From Actinomortierella ambigua (lineage: Eukaryota; Mortierellomycota; Mortierellomycetes; Mortierellales; Mortierellaceae), in assembly GCA_016098155.1 (NCBI GenBank), contig JAAAJB010000029.1, forward strand, positions 50,459 through 114,458: a stretch of DNA of 64,000 nucleotides. Direction: 5' to 3'. The position numbers and the translations under genes were made by a program. This document shows, piece by piece, positions 34,907-47,677 of the stretch. Below the pieces are notes generated by a model. The model worked only from the letters and a program-made list of their open reading frames with translations. It searched no databases and was not told the origin of the DNA. The number at the start of each line of letters is the position of its first letter. Within the stretch, counting starts at the first letter, position 1.

Positions 34907-37433
34907 CTGGCCTGCCTTTCTCTCATCCTCCTTTTTTCGTCTGTTTGCATGAAAGCATCTCAGGGCAGGGTAGTTGCCTACAAGGAGGGTAAGGAGATCA
35001 CAAAAGCCCAGAGCCCTCTTTGACCAAAGGGTGATTGGTGACCTTGTTTTAGCGACAACTTCTTGCGGATTACATTGGGGATTGCGCTGCATGCCCATAT
35101 CGAGTGTCGCCACTCTTGCCTCCCCCCTTCACCTCACCTCTCTTTTAAGAAAAGCATATCTCAGTAGACAGCCGGAAGAACCACATTTGGTCGCTGCGCT
35201 CTTCCTCGTTCGTCATCCCCTTGCTCCTTCTTAGAGGTCAATAGAATGATCCGTCACCTTTTTTTTTGTATGAGTTATGGACGTGTGGACATGTGATGTG
35301 ATCATGGACCTATCATAATCCTTGTGGATACCAACATCCATTGTTGGTCATTCACTCACATATGTCACCTCCCAAAACGAAGAAAAGGGATGGGAGAAAA
35401 CAAGTACGTGCTTGTAGATCCGTACCTTACAGTGGCTCTGTGTCTACATATCTTTGATTGCTATCCATTCTCCCACTCAAAAACTCGCAACCTGACCGCA
35501 CAATACCTTCGTAAGGAATAACCGTACTGCACGCATTAGCGTAATCTAGGTTGTAGACAAACGTCTACAAGTCGACCACATCAAGCCAGTTCTCTGGTGC
35601 TGGTTGTTGATAGAACTTCCAATCACGCACTCTGTCAACCTCAGCGACAGGTGACTGAATACTACAGTGGCGTCACAGACAAGTACACTAACCTGACCCA
35701 AATCGTTCGTCTTCGCCGGGCACTGAGCGGATATGTCCTATCAAGCCTTTCACCCGGGTCACCTTTATGGTCGCTATTTGGACGACTCTAAGGTAACCCA
35801 GGATATATGCCCTACAACAAAAGGGACATCACGAGTTTACTTGCAGCCAGGCGCCAAGCCTTAGCTGTGCAAATTATACAATGGAGACCTTGCTACATGG
35901 TTTTTTCCTTGGGCCTACGTGCTGTTTTCGTGCACAAATGTGAGTGTCGTCCGAACCTCATTGAGAAAGCACCCCTCACGTGTTGTGTTTGCGGCGTGCT
36001 GCATGTATTATGTGTATACTCGTTCAACAACAGCCACAAAAAAAGCTTTACTATCTTTAGCTCTCCTTCGTTCATCCCGAATCTCCATTCAAGGTTGTGA
36101 AGGAGGTTTTGTCACAAGACTATTATTTTCCAAAGAAAAAAGAAGCCTGAAATCAAGTACTACTGCAATGATGGAGATCTAATATTAGAGGGTTGTCAAA
36201 TACTAGGTTGCCGGAGACGAGGCTTTGCACATTTGTGTACGGTGTTTACCATTGAAGATTGAACAGGCCGCTCCATCGATTCGCGCAGAACAACGGAAGG
36301 GAAGGCCTACTCACCACCTTGCACCTTAAAGCAGCACATATAAATCCAGTCATTACCCAAATCATCATCATCCTCCTCCACTCGCCCAAACCACCACCAA
36401 CAAACACAACAGTATACACTCACCATGCCAGAGAGAGCCAATCCAATGGAGGTGCTAGTCTACGTAGCTCCATAAATTCCATTTGTCTCTTCCGTCCTTC
36501 TCACCGCCACCCCAATTTCAAACCATCACAGCCTACTACATTCACTGCTGGTTGCCTACTGCTCGGCCCAATTGGCGTCTGATGAGCGAAAGCTCGGAGC
36601 TCGCTCGTGCTCCTACAGGCAAATATATTGTGATCTCAACGACTTCTGGTTTTTTTTGGCGGCTTGCAGGATAGATCCTCTATGTTCATATCAGGTCGAG
36701 ATATGAGTGGCGACGTAGGAAAAGAGAGCCCCCTGAAATACCTACTGTTTGCACTAGCCATCAACAGTTGGGTAGATTCCAAAACACACATCAAGAGCAT
36801 GCCTCTGGACGCTGGCTCTTGCTATTTTGCCCCCCCCCCCCCATTTGAGACCGTAATGGTGGTCTGACCGTGGTGCGAGCGGACGGGGGAAGGGGCGCAA
36901 AAGAAACTCGGGCTCGGCCAGCAGGTTGGTTTTGCCAGATTATTATCGGATTGGTCACCGGTGTTAGGCGGGAAGGGGTCAACAAAAAGTTTCCGTCTGG
37001 ATTCATTGGTCCTGCGCTGTTATCTGGTATACAAGTATTGTGCTTATGCTGGATTAGGTTCTTTGACTTCATCTGCTGCTGCTGCAGGATGCTGTTCTGA
37101 ATTGGTGGGACACGTAGCATCGGAGCTTTCCTGAGATTCCAGCGAAGCCATGCAGTGCTCTCTGTTTGTGTGAGAGCACATACAAAGGGTCGATAGGTCC
37201 TTTCTTATTCTGCATCCCTCGCAAAATACTTTTGTTCCTTTTTCTTCGCCTTCTCCGACTGCCCGACTTCCTTCATCTCTTTTTTTCTTGTCACAACAGC
37301 ACCAAAGAAAATCAATCCCCCACACACACCACGCATACCACACCACACCACACCACCACACGCCACCACAAACTACCACGTACATACGCACACACACCAA
37401 TACATATACATACACATATATCGTTATCATACC
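34907..37433. other. 2.5-kb intergenic stretch
   Basis: No family, splice pattern or codon bias that I trust on either strand. There is an 11-base C-run near 36831-36841. CA- and CACCA-rich microsatellite sequence at about 37318-37420 lies directly before the next gene and is probably its leader. Confidence 0.45.
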
Positions 37434-38342
37434 ATGTCCATAGCAATCAGGACTGTAACATGCTTGACGGTGACCATCCTTCTCGTAAACGTGATATGGA
37501 GCGGGATGGGCATCAATTCGGATCCCGACAACCGCATTGTTGACGACGACTCCTTCCACACAAGTCGCTTCTACTTTATGGATGTCACTACCACTGTTCT
37601 CTGGAGCTGGATCTTGGTCGCGCTTCCCATTACCCGCATTGTTCTTGTTAAAGGCCGGTCCATAGACGGCAGAGGCGGCCTCGGCAACCCTCCACCACAA
37701 ACTAATCCTGACAACGATCCTTCCTCACGAGACCCTCGCCGGCGGTTCCATGCACTCTCTTCACCGTCCGAGACCAGTCTCCACCAAGAGCACACAAGAA
37801 AGTCCTCCACCAGGAATAGTAACGGACAGTCAAGTCAAAACTTGGTTTGCGGTCCGTACGCCAACTCATCCTCTCCCTTTTATCATGCCTCTTCATCATC
37901 ATCATCATCACCTACAAGCGGCCTCTCTCTCTTTTGGACACTGGCTGGACATTCGCTGCTTATCCTCGTGCCAGCGCTGGGCATCGCAGGCTTGTACACA
38001 TGGTGGTTAGTCGAATTCCTCACCGGTCACCTGAGTGAACACCAGCTGGATTCACATCTGACAAAGTCCCCTCATCAACCAGGCCATGAGTGCGAGCATC
38101 TCAACGGCACGACCTATTACGATGTTTGCCGCGCAGAGATCGGCATGGCCTTCTTTGCCCTCGCCTCCGTCGCCTGGGTCATTTTGGACGTGATCATCCT
38201 GTGTTCGAGAGAATGGAGGGTTCGAGTAAAACTCGCAAGGCAACAGCGACTTCACTACCTGCAGGGTGGTGCCAGTGGCGCCGCTGAGGCTTTTGAGTTG
38301 TCTCGCGTCCGGTCCGTAGAACCCCAGCACCACCAACCGTGA
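37434..38342 (+). CDS. Uncharacterised four-helix membrane protein
   Basis: A single exon of 302 residues. Hydrophobic segments lie near residues 6-24 (VTCLTVTILLVNVIW), 52-70 (TTVLWSWILVALPITRIVLV), 170-195 (LFWTLAGHSLLILVPALGIAGLYTWWLV) and 233-255 (AEIGMAFFALASVAWVILDVIIL). A polar Ser/Pro-rich loop of about 95 residues separates helices 2 and 3. Between helices 3 and 4 a short segment contains HECEHLNGTTYYDVCRAE, with two cysteines and an N-glycosylation sequon, so this side may face the lumen or cell exterior. The C-terminal tail is basic. I do not recognise the family. The ATG follows a CA-rich leader and is the first in frame. Not in an operon; the flanks are long. Confidence 0.75.
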   Translation: MSIAIRTVTCLTVTILLVNVIWSGMGINSDPDNRIVDDDSFHTSRFYFMDVTTTVLWSWILVALPITRIVLVKGRSIDGRGGLGNPPPQTNPDNDPSSRDPRRRFHALSSPSETSLHQEHTRKSSTRNSNGQSSQNLVCGPYANSSSPFYHASSSSSSSPTSGLSLFWTLAGHSLLILVPALGIAGLYTWWLVEFLTGHLSEHQLDSHLTKSPHQPGHECEHLNGTTYYDVCRAEIGMAFFALASVAWVILDVIILCSREWRVRVKLARQQRLHYLQGGASGAAEAFELSRVRSVEPQHHQP

Positions 38343-38368
38343 TGACCGACGATAAAGAGAGAGGCAGC

Positions 38369-38413
<45 letters not shown>

Positions 38414-39179
38414 CAGAGGGGGATAGCCCCGAAACAATTGGCACTCACTCCCCCGCTTCTCGGGTTTTTGGACACAAAGTTCACAACAAACAAACCTACT
38501 TGTACACCAAATACACATCCCACATCCCACTATCCATACATACCATCCAGACCATCGTCCATCATATCCCTCTCTCTCATCTTACCCCTCTCATTCAGCC
38601 TATTTCCGAGCAAGCAGCATCGACAAAAAAATAGTAATATAATAATAATTGCAACTCACAATCCTCTCAAAGAAGTATTCAAAAGAGTTGGGGGTAAGTC
38701 TATCGGAAGAAGGGCGAGCCCCAAAGGACTCAAACGGATGAGAACGGGGGGTGGGAACCAAAAAGAAATCGCAATCAGGCTCCGCTTCAACGTTCCGCGG
38801 TATCACAAACCACCGATTGCTCCTGTACATGGACAGTGCTATCAAATAAATCTTCCATCGAACACTTGTTTGTATCCGATCGTCGCCTGACAAGGGTCTT
38901 CAAAAATGCATGAGCCAATAAAGGAAAAAAAAAGATATATTTACAATGGTATTTGGTTGTATCGTGAAAAGGGAGTGTCGTGTCATGTCATGTCGTTCGC
39001 TATTCCATTCTTCTCATTCATACAAGAAGCAAAGTAGCAGGTGGTGGGGGAAAAAAAGAAATCAGAACGTTGGTTTTCCTAGTCGTGGCGGCGTCGGCGG
39101 CGGTAGTAGTGTGGGGGGGGGGGTCCACAAACAAAGAAGCAAACAAAACAAACAAAACAAATGGATGGAGGGGGTCACT
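38343..39179. other. Convergent intergenic region with an (AG)n tract
   Basis: 3' flanks of the membrane-protein gene and of the convergent disordered-protein gene. An (AG)n microsatellite occupies 38372-38406. A nine- to ten-base G-run lies near 39113-39122. No coding signal. Confidence 0.55.
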
Positions 39180-41312
39180 CTAGAACGGCTTTACACTGCT
39201 CCACCAGCTCTTGAGCATCGACAACAATCCGCCAACGTCATCACCATGACCATCTTCGCGTCCTACAGGCACCTTGCTACCCGGTGCCTTGGACAGGATC
39301 GACGATGGCGGCTCCGGTGGCGTTCCCTTTGGACTTGCCGCATTCCCTTGTTGTCTTTGTGTCTCCCGCAGCTCTAGCTCAGGCTTATCGCCCTTTTCTG
39401 CCTCCTTGGTGCGCTGATCCTCCTCGCCGACTTGCTTATCCTCGCCCTCGCCATTCGTCCGCATGCCCATCGGCTTTGTGTGCAGTCCTATCCGCTGCGG
39501 CCGCTTTGACAGTGATGTAATAAGACCGTTTGGTTGAGAATGGAAAGATCCCAACGATCCTGACATTGGAATCACACCCCGATGGCCAGACGGAGATCCT
39601 CCAGGTAGACTCGACATAGGGAAGTGTCCATTGCTGCCAGAAACACCCGCAGCGGCAGCAAACGGATCCTCTCCTTGTGATTGTTGTTGTTGTTGCTGTC
39701 TCTGCTGTTGATCGGTTGAGGTGGTCGAGTTTGTGCCCTTAAGTGCATCACTAGCCCGGGTCCAAAGTGACCGTGATCCAGCACGGGCATCTTGTGGCTG
39801 CTGCTGGGACGAAAAAGTCGGCGAACCCGCAGGCGATACCTCCGTGTCGCTCAGCAACGCCGCTAGGTCAGCCTCCGAAAGCGAAGCCTCGTCTAAAAAG
39901 TTGAGCCAGTCGGGGTCAATCCCACTCTCGGGCGACTGGCCATTAGTGCTGGTGTTGCTGGCGCCAAACGAGAATGTGGGAGAATGCGGTGACAGGTATG
40001 GGGAGGATGTCTGGGTCGAAATCTCACTCCGACCAGGGATGGTCGACGGCTGCTTGACGACCTCTTGGACCATAGAAGGCGAGCTAGAATCGGCTCCTGG
40101 GAAGAGTGATGGCCATGCAGCACTAGCGGTGGTGGTAGAAGCCAGCAAGCCATTGCCAACCTTGGAGGTGTCGAGTGTAGGGGCTGCAAAGGGTGATGCC
40201 AAATGGAGAATGAGATCGTTGTACGAGTCTTGGCTAGAAGGGGGCGTGATGGAGGCGGAGTTGATAGATGTTGATGGTGCCAAGGCTTTAGAGTCCAAGA
40301 GTGCCTCAAACGTAAGTCCATCAGCACCGAGAGGCGCAAATGATGGTAAGGGCGAGGTTCCCTGCGATCCTGCAAAATCAATCACGTCGCTCATGGGCGA
40401 CGTAGCCAGCGACTGGTCAGACATATCGGGCGATGCCAGGTAACCACTCAAAAAACCAGGGCTAGAAGCAGACTTGGTGGAAGACTGTGCCGACATAGTC
40501 GCTTGATCCAGGAATCCACAAGAGGCGAGCAGCTCGTCAACGTCCGTAATGTCCATCATATTGGCATTGGACAGTTTCCGTGGAGGCTCGGACAACATGG
40601 GGTTGGACAAAGACGGCATGTCGAGGCCAAATAAAGAGGCGGAGAGGATGGGTGGTGGTTGTTGGAAGGGTGGGAGTGCCTTAGTGGTGTTTGCTGCCGC
40701 TTCCATTGTATTGTTTGAAGGCTGAAGGAGTGCCGTGTTGGCATTCTGTTGGCGGTGGTTCTGTAACAACAACTCAAGGGCCACCTGGTACGCTGTGCTG
40801 TTGGACAGTTGTGCCGTGGCGAGCACTTGCTGGGGGTCGGATCCCGAAAAGACGGGAAGCGAAGCCCTGAGCTGAGCAAGCGCAGGCGCGCCATCGACGA
40901 CAAAGTCCAGCTTAGTCGAAGTGGGCGAGGGCGAACTACTGGGGCTACTGAAGCTTCCTGCACGGCTGCTCGCAGCTGGGCTAGTGTGTCTAGAGCTGTT
41001 GCTATCAGCGCTAGCGCCGCCGTGAGGATGATTGATGGGAAGTCCCCCATGGCTCATCGTCTCGAGGGTCTCTGCCTCCTCCCACTGTATGTTGAGCTCG
41101 ACGGGCGAATGTTGTTTGTTGGCGTAATACTGCTGGCTCCTGACCTTGCTGGCCAGATTCTTTGCAGCCCGAGCAGCCTCCTCCTGCTCGATACGTGCAC
41201 TCTTGGACTTTACAGACGTGCCATTCTTATAGGGTCGCCAGCGGAGCTTGGCAGGCAGAGGTGGAGGAGTGGTCGGCGACGATGAAGAGGTTGAGGCAGC
41301 CGAGGCACCCAT
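39180..41312 (-). CDS. Large disordered protein of unknown function
   Basis: A single uninterrupted frame of 710 residues with an ATG at 41312. Ser, Pro, Gln, Thr and Ala dominate. The N-terminal 75 residues look the most conserved in character: KLRWRPYKNGTSV, a charged helix (ARIEQEEAARAAKNLASKVRSQQYY) and SPVELNIQWEEAETLE. Short acidic-hydrophobic motifs such as MMDITDVDELLASCGFLDQ and DPDWLNFLDEASLSEADLAALLSD resemble transactivation segments. The extreme C-terminus (GGLLSMLKSWWSSVKPF) could form an amphipathic helix. No DNA-binding or catalytic domain was seen, so a regulator or scaffold is only a suggestion. The unbroken length, strand-specific codon quality and an ATG in good position support a real gene; several antisense frames here are its shadows. 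Confidence 0.75.
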   Translation of the reverse strand: MGASAASTSSSSPTTPPPLPAKLRWRPYKNGTSVKSKSARIEQEEAARAAKNLASKVRSQQYYANKQHSPVELNIQWEEAETLETMSHGGLPINHPHGGASADSNSSRHTSPAASSRAGSFSSPSSSPSPTSTKLDFVVDGAPALAQLRASLPVFSGSDPQQVLATAQLSNSTAYQVALELLLQNHRQQNANTALLQPSNNTMEAAANTTKALPPFQQPPPILSASLFGLDMPSLSNPMLSEPPRKLSNANMMDITDVDELLASCGFLDQATMSAQSSTKSASSPGFLSGYLASPDMSDQSLATSPMSDVIDFAGSQGTSPLPSFAPLGADGLTFEALLDSKALAPSTSINSASITPPSSQDSYNDLILHLASPFAAPTLDTSKVGNGLLASTTTASAAWPSLFPGADSSSPSMVQEVVKQPSTIPGRSEISTQTSSPYLSPHSPTFSFGASNTSTNGQSPESGIDPDWLNFLDEASLSEADLAALLSDTEVSPAGSPTFSSQQQPQDARAGSRSLWTRASDALKGTNSTTSTDQQQRQQQQQQSQGEDPFAAAAGVSGSNGHFPMSSLPGGSPSGHRGVIPMSGSLGSFHSQPNGLITSLSKRPQRIGLHTKPMGMRTNGEGEDKQVGEEDQRTKEAEKGDKPELELRETQRQQGNAASPKGTPPEPPSSILSKAPGSKVPVGREDGHGDDVGGLLSMLKSWWSSVKPF

Positions 41313-43635
41313 GGTGTAAAAGGAGTAGCAGAGAAATGAATTTAAGGAGGGGAGGGTGCAATGAAAGAAGGAGGTTAGGGGGGAGTAGCAATGATTGGAT
41401 GAATGAAAGTGTCCTTCAGTAGGGGAGGGACAATCGATTTTGCAAGTGGAATGAAAGAAGCGTGCGGGTGCAAGAGTGAAAAAAAGAGAGAGAGGTACAA
41501 ACAGGTGTGTGTGGGAGTGAGAGAGAGAGAGAGAGGCGAGGGGACACAGATAAGATATTTGCGAGGCGGAGAAAGAGAGTGGCCATGGGCCGATGCTCTT
41601 CCTGTCAGAGTGGAGCAGATTTGCTTCCTTCCCCCGCTTGGGGCAGAGTCGTCACTGGTCACGAAAAAGGAAATTTTGGTCGACAACAATACAAAAATAC
41701 AGAGTTCAGTTGCCTGCTTCATTATTATTGTTGGCCCTTTTGTGTCGTCGCTGCTCTACTCTGCTGCTCTTTGCAATTGCACACACTCTTCCTCCACACA
41801 TCCCCGGCCAGGTTGACTTTTTAAAGGAATCCCGCCGACTGTGGCTATCCTCGGCCTCCTCCGCCACCGGGTTGACGCGGGTAACCCCGCCACTGCTGCG
41901 CTCCTCTTCTTCACTTCTCCCCCCTTTCTTTTTTCGGGGTCATCATGACAGCCACGTTCAATGGCCGTAGCGATTTCAGCCTCTTCGGACTTCCCGTGAC
42001 CCACACACAGCCTTGCCGACCACACGCACAAGCACACTGGCACAAAAACATACGTACTCGCACACACAAACCCTCTTATCGTCCTTTCCTTCTCCTTTCC
42101 TCTTGATCCTCTCTTCCCCGCATCCACTCGCACATGTCCACTATTTCTTTCCTACACAAAAGGACCAAGGAAAGAAACTTGCTCATGATCAACACCCCCC
42201 AATGTCGAGTGCGGGATCCGCCTATTGCCAAACTTGCAGCTTTTCTAGGGACGATCAGGCAACCATGTTCCAGCCATATTAGTGATTAGAAGCGATCTAT
42301 ATCCTCCCCTTTTTCGGACCCTTGACGATCCAAAGGTGACCAGTTGTCTCCAGTGTAACTCGTGTTTACATACACATTGGGTAATATCACAGCATTCCCC
42401 CCCCTCTCCCTTTCAGTACCTCCTTGTGTGAGGAGGTTTTGCCATCTCCTCTTGGTGTCCCCTCGTGCTATCCTGTTCAGCGCAACACAAGCCGACGACA
42501 TGTGCACATTTGAGTGGACACGGAGGCGAGCACTCCATTTGACGCCGATCTCTATCTTGAATTTACGAGATAAAGAGCACGTCTTTCTCTTTCGCGCCGA
42601 ATTTCAATGGCCATGTGGTTACCATTTTGACATCGATTATGCTTAGATTCGTCCAAGGTGTTAGAGCTGGGGCAAATATGCAGACGGCAGTGGAAATGCA
42701 AGCGCCAAATTGTATGAAATTGTAGCTGAAGCAAGCCAACATGATTTGAGTCTAGTAGAGGGAGAATGCCAAGAGAACTATTGGGTTCAAGGAGAAGGGT
42801 GTAGGAGTATCGGAGGACAGTGACGATGAACTAAGAGGTGGCGACTTGTCCAAAAATGGACGCTCAGGACACCTCCGTTCGCCTAACTTTGTTTTGGACT
42901 TTGTCCCCTTCACCTGGCCTGAGACCTCATGTTAGAAGGGTGGAATCGGGGGTCGGGTCAGCACAGCTGAGGGATGGATAGGTGGATGGATGGGATTTGA
43001 TCATAGTCTCCAGGAGATGAATCATAGTGGATGGTGGAGAATGCAAGGACGATAGCCAAACAAAGCCGACGAGCTGCCAGAGGCATCCATGGCGCTCTAC
43101 AGTACATCCAGGAGAGAGAGGAGAGAGAGATAGAGAGGAGAAGAGAAGAGGAGTGCATGGGAAATGAGATAGGATGACGATGGTCGACAGAGCTTGAAGG
43201 AGTAGCCCTGCTGAGGAGAAACAGAGAAACAATAAAACAGGCGGGTCAGTGGCGTCCACACGGCACAAATGATATCCAAAATGACAATAGGGGTGCAGTT
43301 GCGACATGTCGAATCACGATGTTTGAAAAGGTAAACTTTTTTCTCATTTCGTTATATGTCCACGGGCCAGCCCAGCCATTTCTCTTCTTCTTTCTCTTCT
43401 TCTTTCTCTTCTTCTTTGCATCCTCTTTCTTTTCTTTCCACTCAACACCCCACCTTACCCCCATCCAACCACCAGCTGTCTCTTATTCTCTCTCATCGGT
43501 AACCCTCCAATCTTTCACAAAGTAATTTCAGAGACACATCCCTTGCGTTGTGACTCTGCCCTTCCCTTCCCTGACAACTCTTCTCATCCACAACTCCTTC
43601 CACCCCCCCCCTCCTCCTCCTTCCTCCCATCAATC
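41313..43635. other. 2.3-kb divergent intergenic region upstream of eEF3
   Basis: Lies between two divergent genes. 43360-43635 is CT-rich and directly precedes the eEF3 start; 41350-41600 is GA-rich, the mirror image expected for the leader of the minus-strand gene. I see no convincing exon between, and no tRNA-like structure. Confidence 0.5.
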
Positions 43636-46600
43636 ATGTCGTCCTTGAGTGAGCTCATCAAGGCCACTGCTGCCAAGACCACTTCCGCTGATCAGCAAGC
43701 GCAAGCCGCCAAGGTTGCCGAGCATGTCAAGTCGGCCGGGATCGTCAAGGCCTTTGGCGAGGGAGACTTTGTCAAGCAGATCACCACTTTGCTCGAGAGC
43801 AAGAAGATCGCCCACCACCGTGAAGCCGCCCTCTGGATCACTGCGGCTGTCTGCAAAGCTGTTGGCCAAGCGGGAGAGCCATACTTGATCCCTCTCGTCC
43901 CCAAGGTCCTCGATGGCTATGCCGACAAGGTGGCTTCAGTCCGGACAGCTGCCGCCGAAGCCTCCAAGGCACTCATGGCATTGCCCTCGCGGTACGCGGT
44001 CAAGTCGCTGCTTCCCGTGCTCTTTCAGACGATCAAGAATGGACGATGGCAATCGCAGGTCGGTGCACTCCAGTTGCTGGCGGGCCTGTGCAAGACGTCG
44101 CCTAAGCAAGTCTCGCAGTGCCTGGTCGAGATTGTCCCCGTTGTGTCTGAGGCTATGTGGGAGACCAAGACGGAGGTAAGAATAGCATGCATGTGTGTGC
44201 ACCACACAGACACAACAATGATGTATGGCGGGGGTGGTGGGTCCATTGGAGCAATTGGGGGGGGGACAACAGGGGAAGGGGAAAGAGAAGAGAGGGAAAT
44301 TGATCTGCGCAACAACAACCAGAAACCAGCCCAACACAATGAACGAACTACATTGACTTCAACTGGTCCAAACAGTAGAGGGTGCTCCTGTGCTGTTCAA
44401 AGGTCCAAATGCAAAAGGAGAATGGACAAACACACACACACACACACGCAACACAAACATTCATACACACAGACAGACCCGCTTATCTTTCTCCCTCTCG
44501 AATGGTGCTATTTCGCCCCTTGTTTTGCCAGGGCAGGGGGGCAAAGGGGGAGGGGGGATCACCTGTGTTCGTCACAAAAAAAGGAAGGGACGGTCTCTCT
44601 CTTGTTCCTAGAACCAAACAGTCATCCGTTGTATATTGTTTCGTCCCACATCCTCCTATCTCTCTCTCTCTCTATTCTATACGCCTTCCCTCCCGCATGG
44701 TACCACCATCGTAACCACAAGAGAAGGTTGCTGGTGGTTTTTGTGTTGGCATGCTTTGGTGACGCGAGCATGGGATGACGCGTTGTGTCTCGGGTACGGT
44801 CTTGATTACCCATGAATTTAGCCCAAATAGTTAAAATGGAGAGACATTTTCCTGCACCACTCACACCTGACATGATTGCGGATGTGCGACCAACCATGTC
44901 CTGCACTTCCCTGTTCGGGTACATCCCACGGATACACAAAATGTCTCGATCTGACACCCCTTTCGATTTGACACCTTTTCCCATCCACACAGGTTCGTGA
45001 TGAGGCCACCAAGACCACGACAGCTTGTTTTGACGTGGTCGGCAACCCCGATTTAACAAAGTCGATCCCGTTCTTGGTGGGATGCATCAACCGTCCCGAG
45101 GAGGCTCCCGACTGCATCCATCAGCTGGCCGGTACCACCTTCGTCACGACTGTCGAGGCCCCCACGCTCGCCATCATGACACCCCTACTGAGCCGTGGTC
45201 TGGCCGAACGGTCTCCAGCTATCCAGCGCCAGACGGCTGTCGTCATTGACAACATGTGCAAGCTGGTCGAGAACCCGGCGCACGCTCAACAATTTTTGCC
45301 CAAGCTGCTCCCTGGTCTGGACCGCATCATCGAGATTGGAGCTTCGCCCGAGCTGCGTGGAGTGGCCGAGCGGGCACGCGCGACTCTGATCCGTGTCGGC
45401 GGCGGCGAAAAGGCGGCGGCCGACAGTCAGCTCAACATTGCGTACGAGGTCAAGCCTGAGGAGGTGCTTGCAACACTCAAGTCCAAACTCGGCAAGGACA
45501 TTCAGTCCAACGATGCCTTTGCCCTCATCTCGCTCAAGTACTCGGCAGCGCTGTGCTCTGCTTTGATCACAGCCCGTGACTTTGAGGCAGATGCCTGGGA
45601 TGCCTCCATCACCCCGTACCTCAGCACATTCACCTCTGCCGACGTGGCCAAGCGCGTGTCCAGCGAAGTCCACAAGTTCTATGTCGACTATGACAAGAAG
45701 AATACGAATCTGGCTTCGGCAAAGGAAGACGTCGAGGAGGGCGAGCTGCTTTGCGACTGTGAGTTCTCCCTGGCGTATGGTGGCATGATTCTGCTCAACA
45801 AGACGCGTCTCAACCTTCGCCGTGGCCAGCGTTACGGTCTCTGTGGTCCCAACGGTGTCGGCAAGTCGACGCTGATGCGCGCCATCGCCGATGGGCAGCT
45901 GGAAGGGTTCCCACCAGCAGACGAGCTGCGAACAGTCTTTGTCGAGCACAACCTGCAAGCGGAGGAGGCCGACCTACCGGTGATTGAGTTTATGTTTAAC
46001 GATCCCAATATCAAGAATGTGCCGCACGAGGAAGTGGTGACCATGCTGTCGAGTGTCGGATTTACCGATGCGATGCAGCGACAAGCTGTCGGTTCGCTGT
46101 CTGGCGGTTGGAAGATGAAGCTCGAACTCGCTCGCGCCATGCTGATGCACGCTGATATCCTGCTCCTGGACGAGCCGACAAACCACTTGGATGTCGGCAA
46201 CGTCGCCTGGCTGGAGAACTACCTGACGAGCCTGCCCAACGTGACATCGATGATTGTCTCGCACGACTCTAGTTTCCTCGACAACGTCTGCACAGGTATC
46301 ATCCACTACGAGAGCCGCAAGCTGAAGAAATATCTCGGCAACCTGTCCAAGTTTGTCGAGAAGTACCCCGACGCTAAATCCTACTACGAGCTCAAGTCCT
46401 CCTTGGTCACCTGGCGCCTGCCGGAGCCTGGCTTCTTGGACGGTGTCAAGTCCAAGGACAAGGCCCTGCTCAAGTTTAAGGATATCTCCTTTGCCTACCC
46501 CGGCAACACCGTTCCGACCATCAAGCATATGAGTGCTCAGGTCTCCCTCAACTCCCGTGTCGCTGTCATTGGCCCCAACGGCGCCGGCAAGTCGACTCTC

Positions 46601-47677
46601 ATCAAGGTCGTCACGGGCGAGGTTGTCCCACAGCTAGGCGAGGTGACCAAGCACCCCAACCTGCGGGTCGCCTACGTGGCCCAGCACGCGTTCCATCACG
46701 TCGAGCAACACCTCACCAAGACCCCGAACGAGTACATCCGCTGGCGATACCAGTACGGTGACGACAAAGAGCTGGCCGCGAAGGTGACCCGCCAGTTGAC
46801 GCCCGAGGAAGAGGAGCAGATGAAGAAGGTCGTTCACTGGGAGCTCAACGGCAAGCAGGAGAAGCTGCAGGTCGACGATATTTATGGCCGCCGCAAGGCC
46901 AAGCGATCCTTTGAGTACGAGATCCAGTGGGTGGGTCGCACCTTTGAGGACAATTCCTGGATTCCACGTGAGAAGCTCGAGGAATGGGGCTTTGAAAAGA
47001 TGCTCCAGGCGTTTGATGACAAGGAGGCAGCTCGTGCCGGCGCCTGGACCCGTTCATTGACGTCGGTTGAGGTCGAGAAACATTTGGCCGATGTCGGTCT
47101 TCCCGCAGAGTTTGCTACGCACTCTCATATCAAGGGCCTCTCTGGTGGCCAAAAGGTCAAGGTCGTCCTTGGCGCTGCCATGTGGCTCAACCCTCACGGT
47201 AAATACTCTTCAGAATAATGTCCGCATGGAGTATTCAATGTGCCTTTTATTTTTTTTTCATCCTAACCAATTTGCATTACTTGTACCACCTCCCTCCAAA
47301 AAATAGTGATTATCCTGGACGAGCCGACCAACTATCTGGATCGCGACTCGCTTGGCGCCATGACGGAGGCTCTGCGGGAGTTTGGCGGCGGTGTGGTGAT
47401 CATTTCTCACCACCGCGACTTCACTGAGGCCATCTGTACTGAGACATGGAGCGTCAACAATGGCGAGCTCACCGTGACGGGCAACAACTACACACAGCGA
47501 CCTTCGGAGAAGATTTTGCTCAAGGAAGCAGAGACGCGAGTGGATGCTTTTGGCAATGTGGAAAAGGTCAAGTCCACCCGCAAGCTCACCCGAAAGGAGC
47601 TTAAAGACAAGCAGAAGCGCAGAGCTGCTGCCAAGAAGCGTGGCGAGGAAGTGTCTGAATCGGAAGACGAACTTTAA
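43636..47677 (+). CDS. TEF3: Translation elongation factor 3 (eEF3), ABC-F ATPase
   Basis: Three exons, 43636-44175, 44993-47198, 47307-47677, give 1,038 residues, close to the usual 1,044. eEF3 is the third elongation factor of fungi: it hydrolyses ATP on the ribosome to promote E-site tRNA release and late translocation. Order of parts: N-terminal HEAT repeats (about 1-310); a helical segment; ABC1 with Walker A GPNGVGKST (about 464), signature LSGGW and Walker B LLLDEPTNHLD; ABC2 with Walker A GPNGAGKST (about 706), a chromodomain-like insert near 816 (FEYEIQWVGRTFEDNSWIPREKL), signature LSGGQ (about 896) and Walker B IILDEPTNYLD (completed across intron 2). A Lys-rich tail (RKELKDKQKRRAAAKKRGEE) follows, known in this family to bind ribosomes. 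Intron 1 is 817 nt, long for this window, in a gene expected to be highly expressed. Confidence 0.98.

Noticed and set aside
39721..40443. 240-codon frame antisense to the disordered 710-residue protein
   Set aside because: Acidic, Ser/Gly-rich mirror of a GC-rich coding strand; typical shadow frame.
43544..44778. 411-codon frame covering eEF3 exon 1 and its intron
   Set aside because: The sequence after 44175 loses all similarity to eEF3 and becomes low complexity; the GTAAGA donor and the resumption of eEF3 at 44993 show an 817-nt intron.
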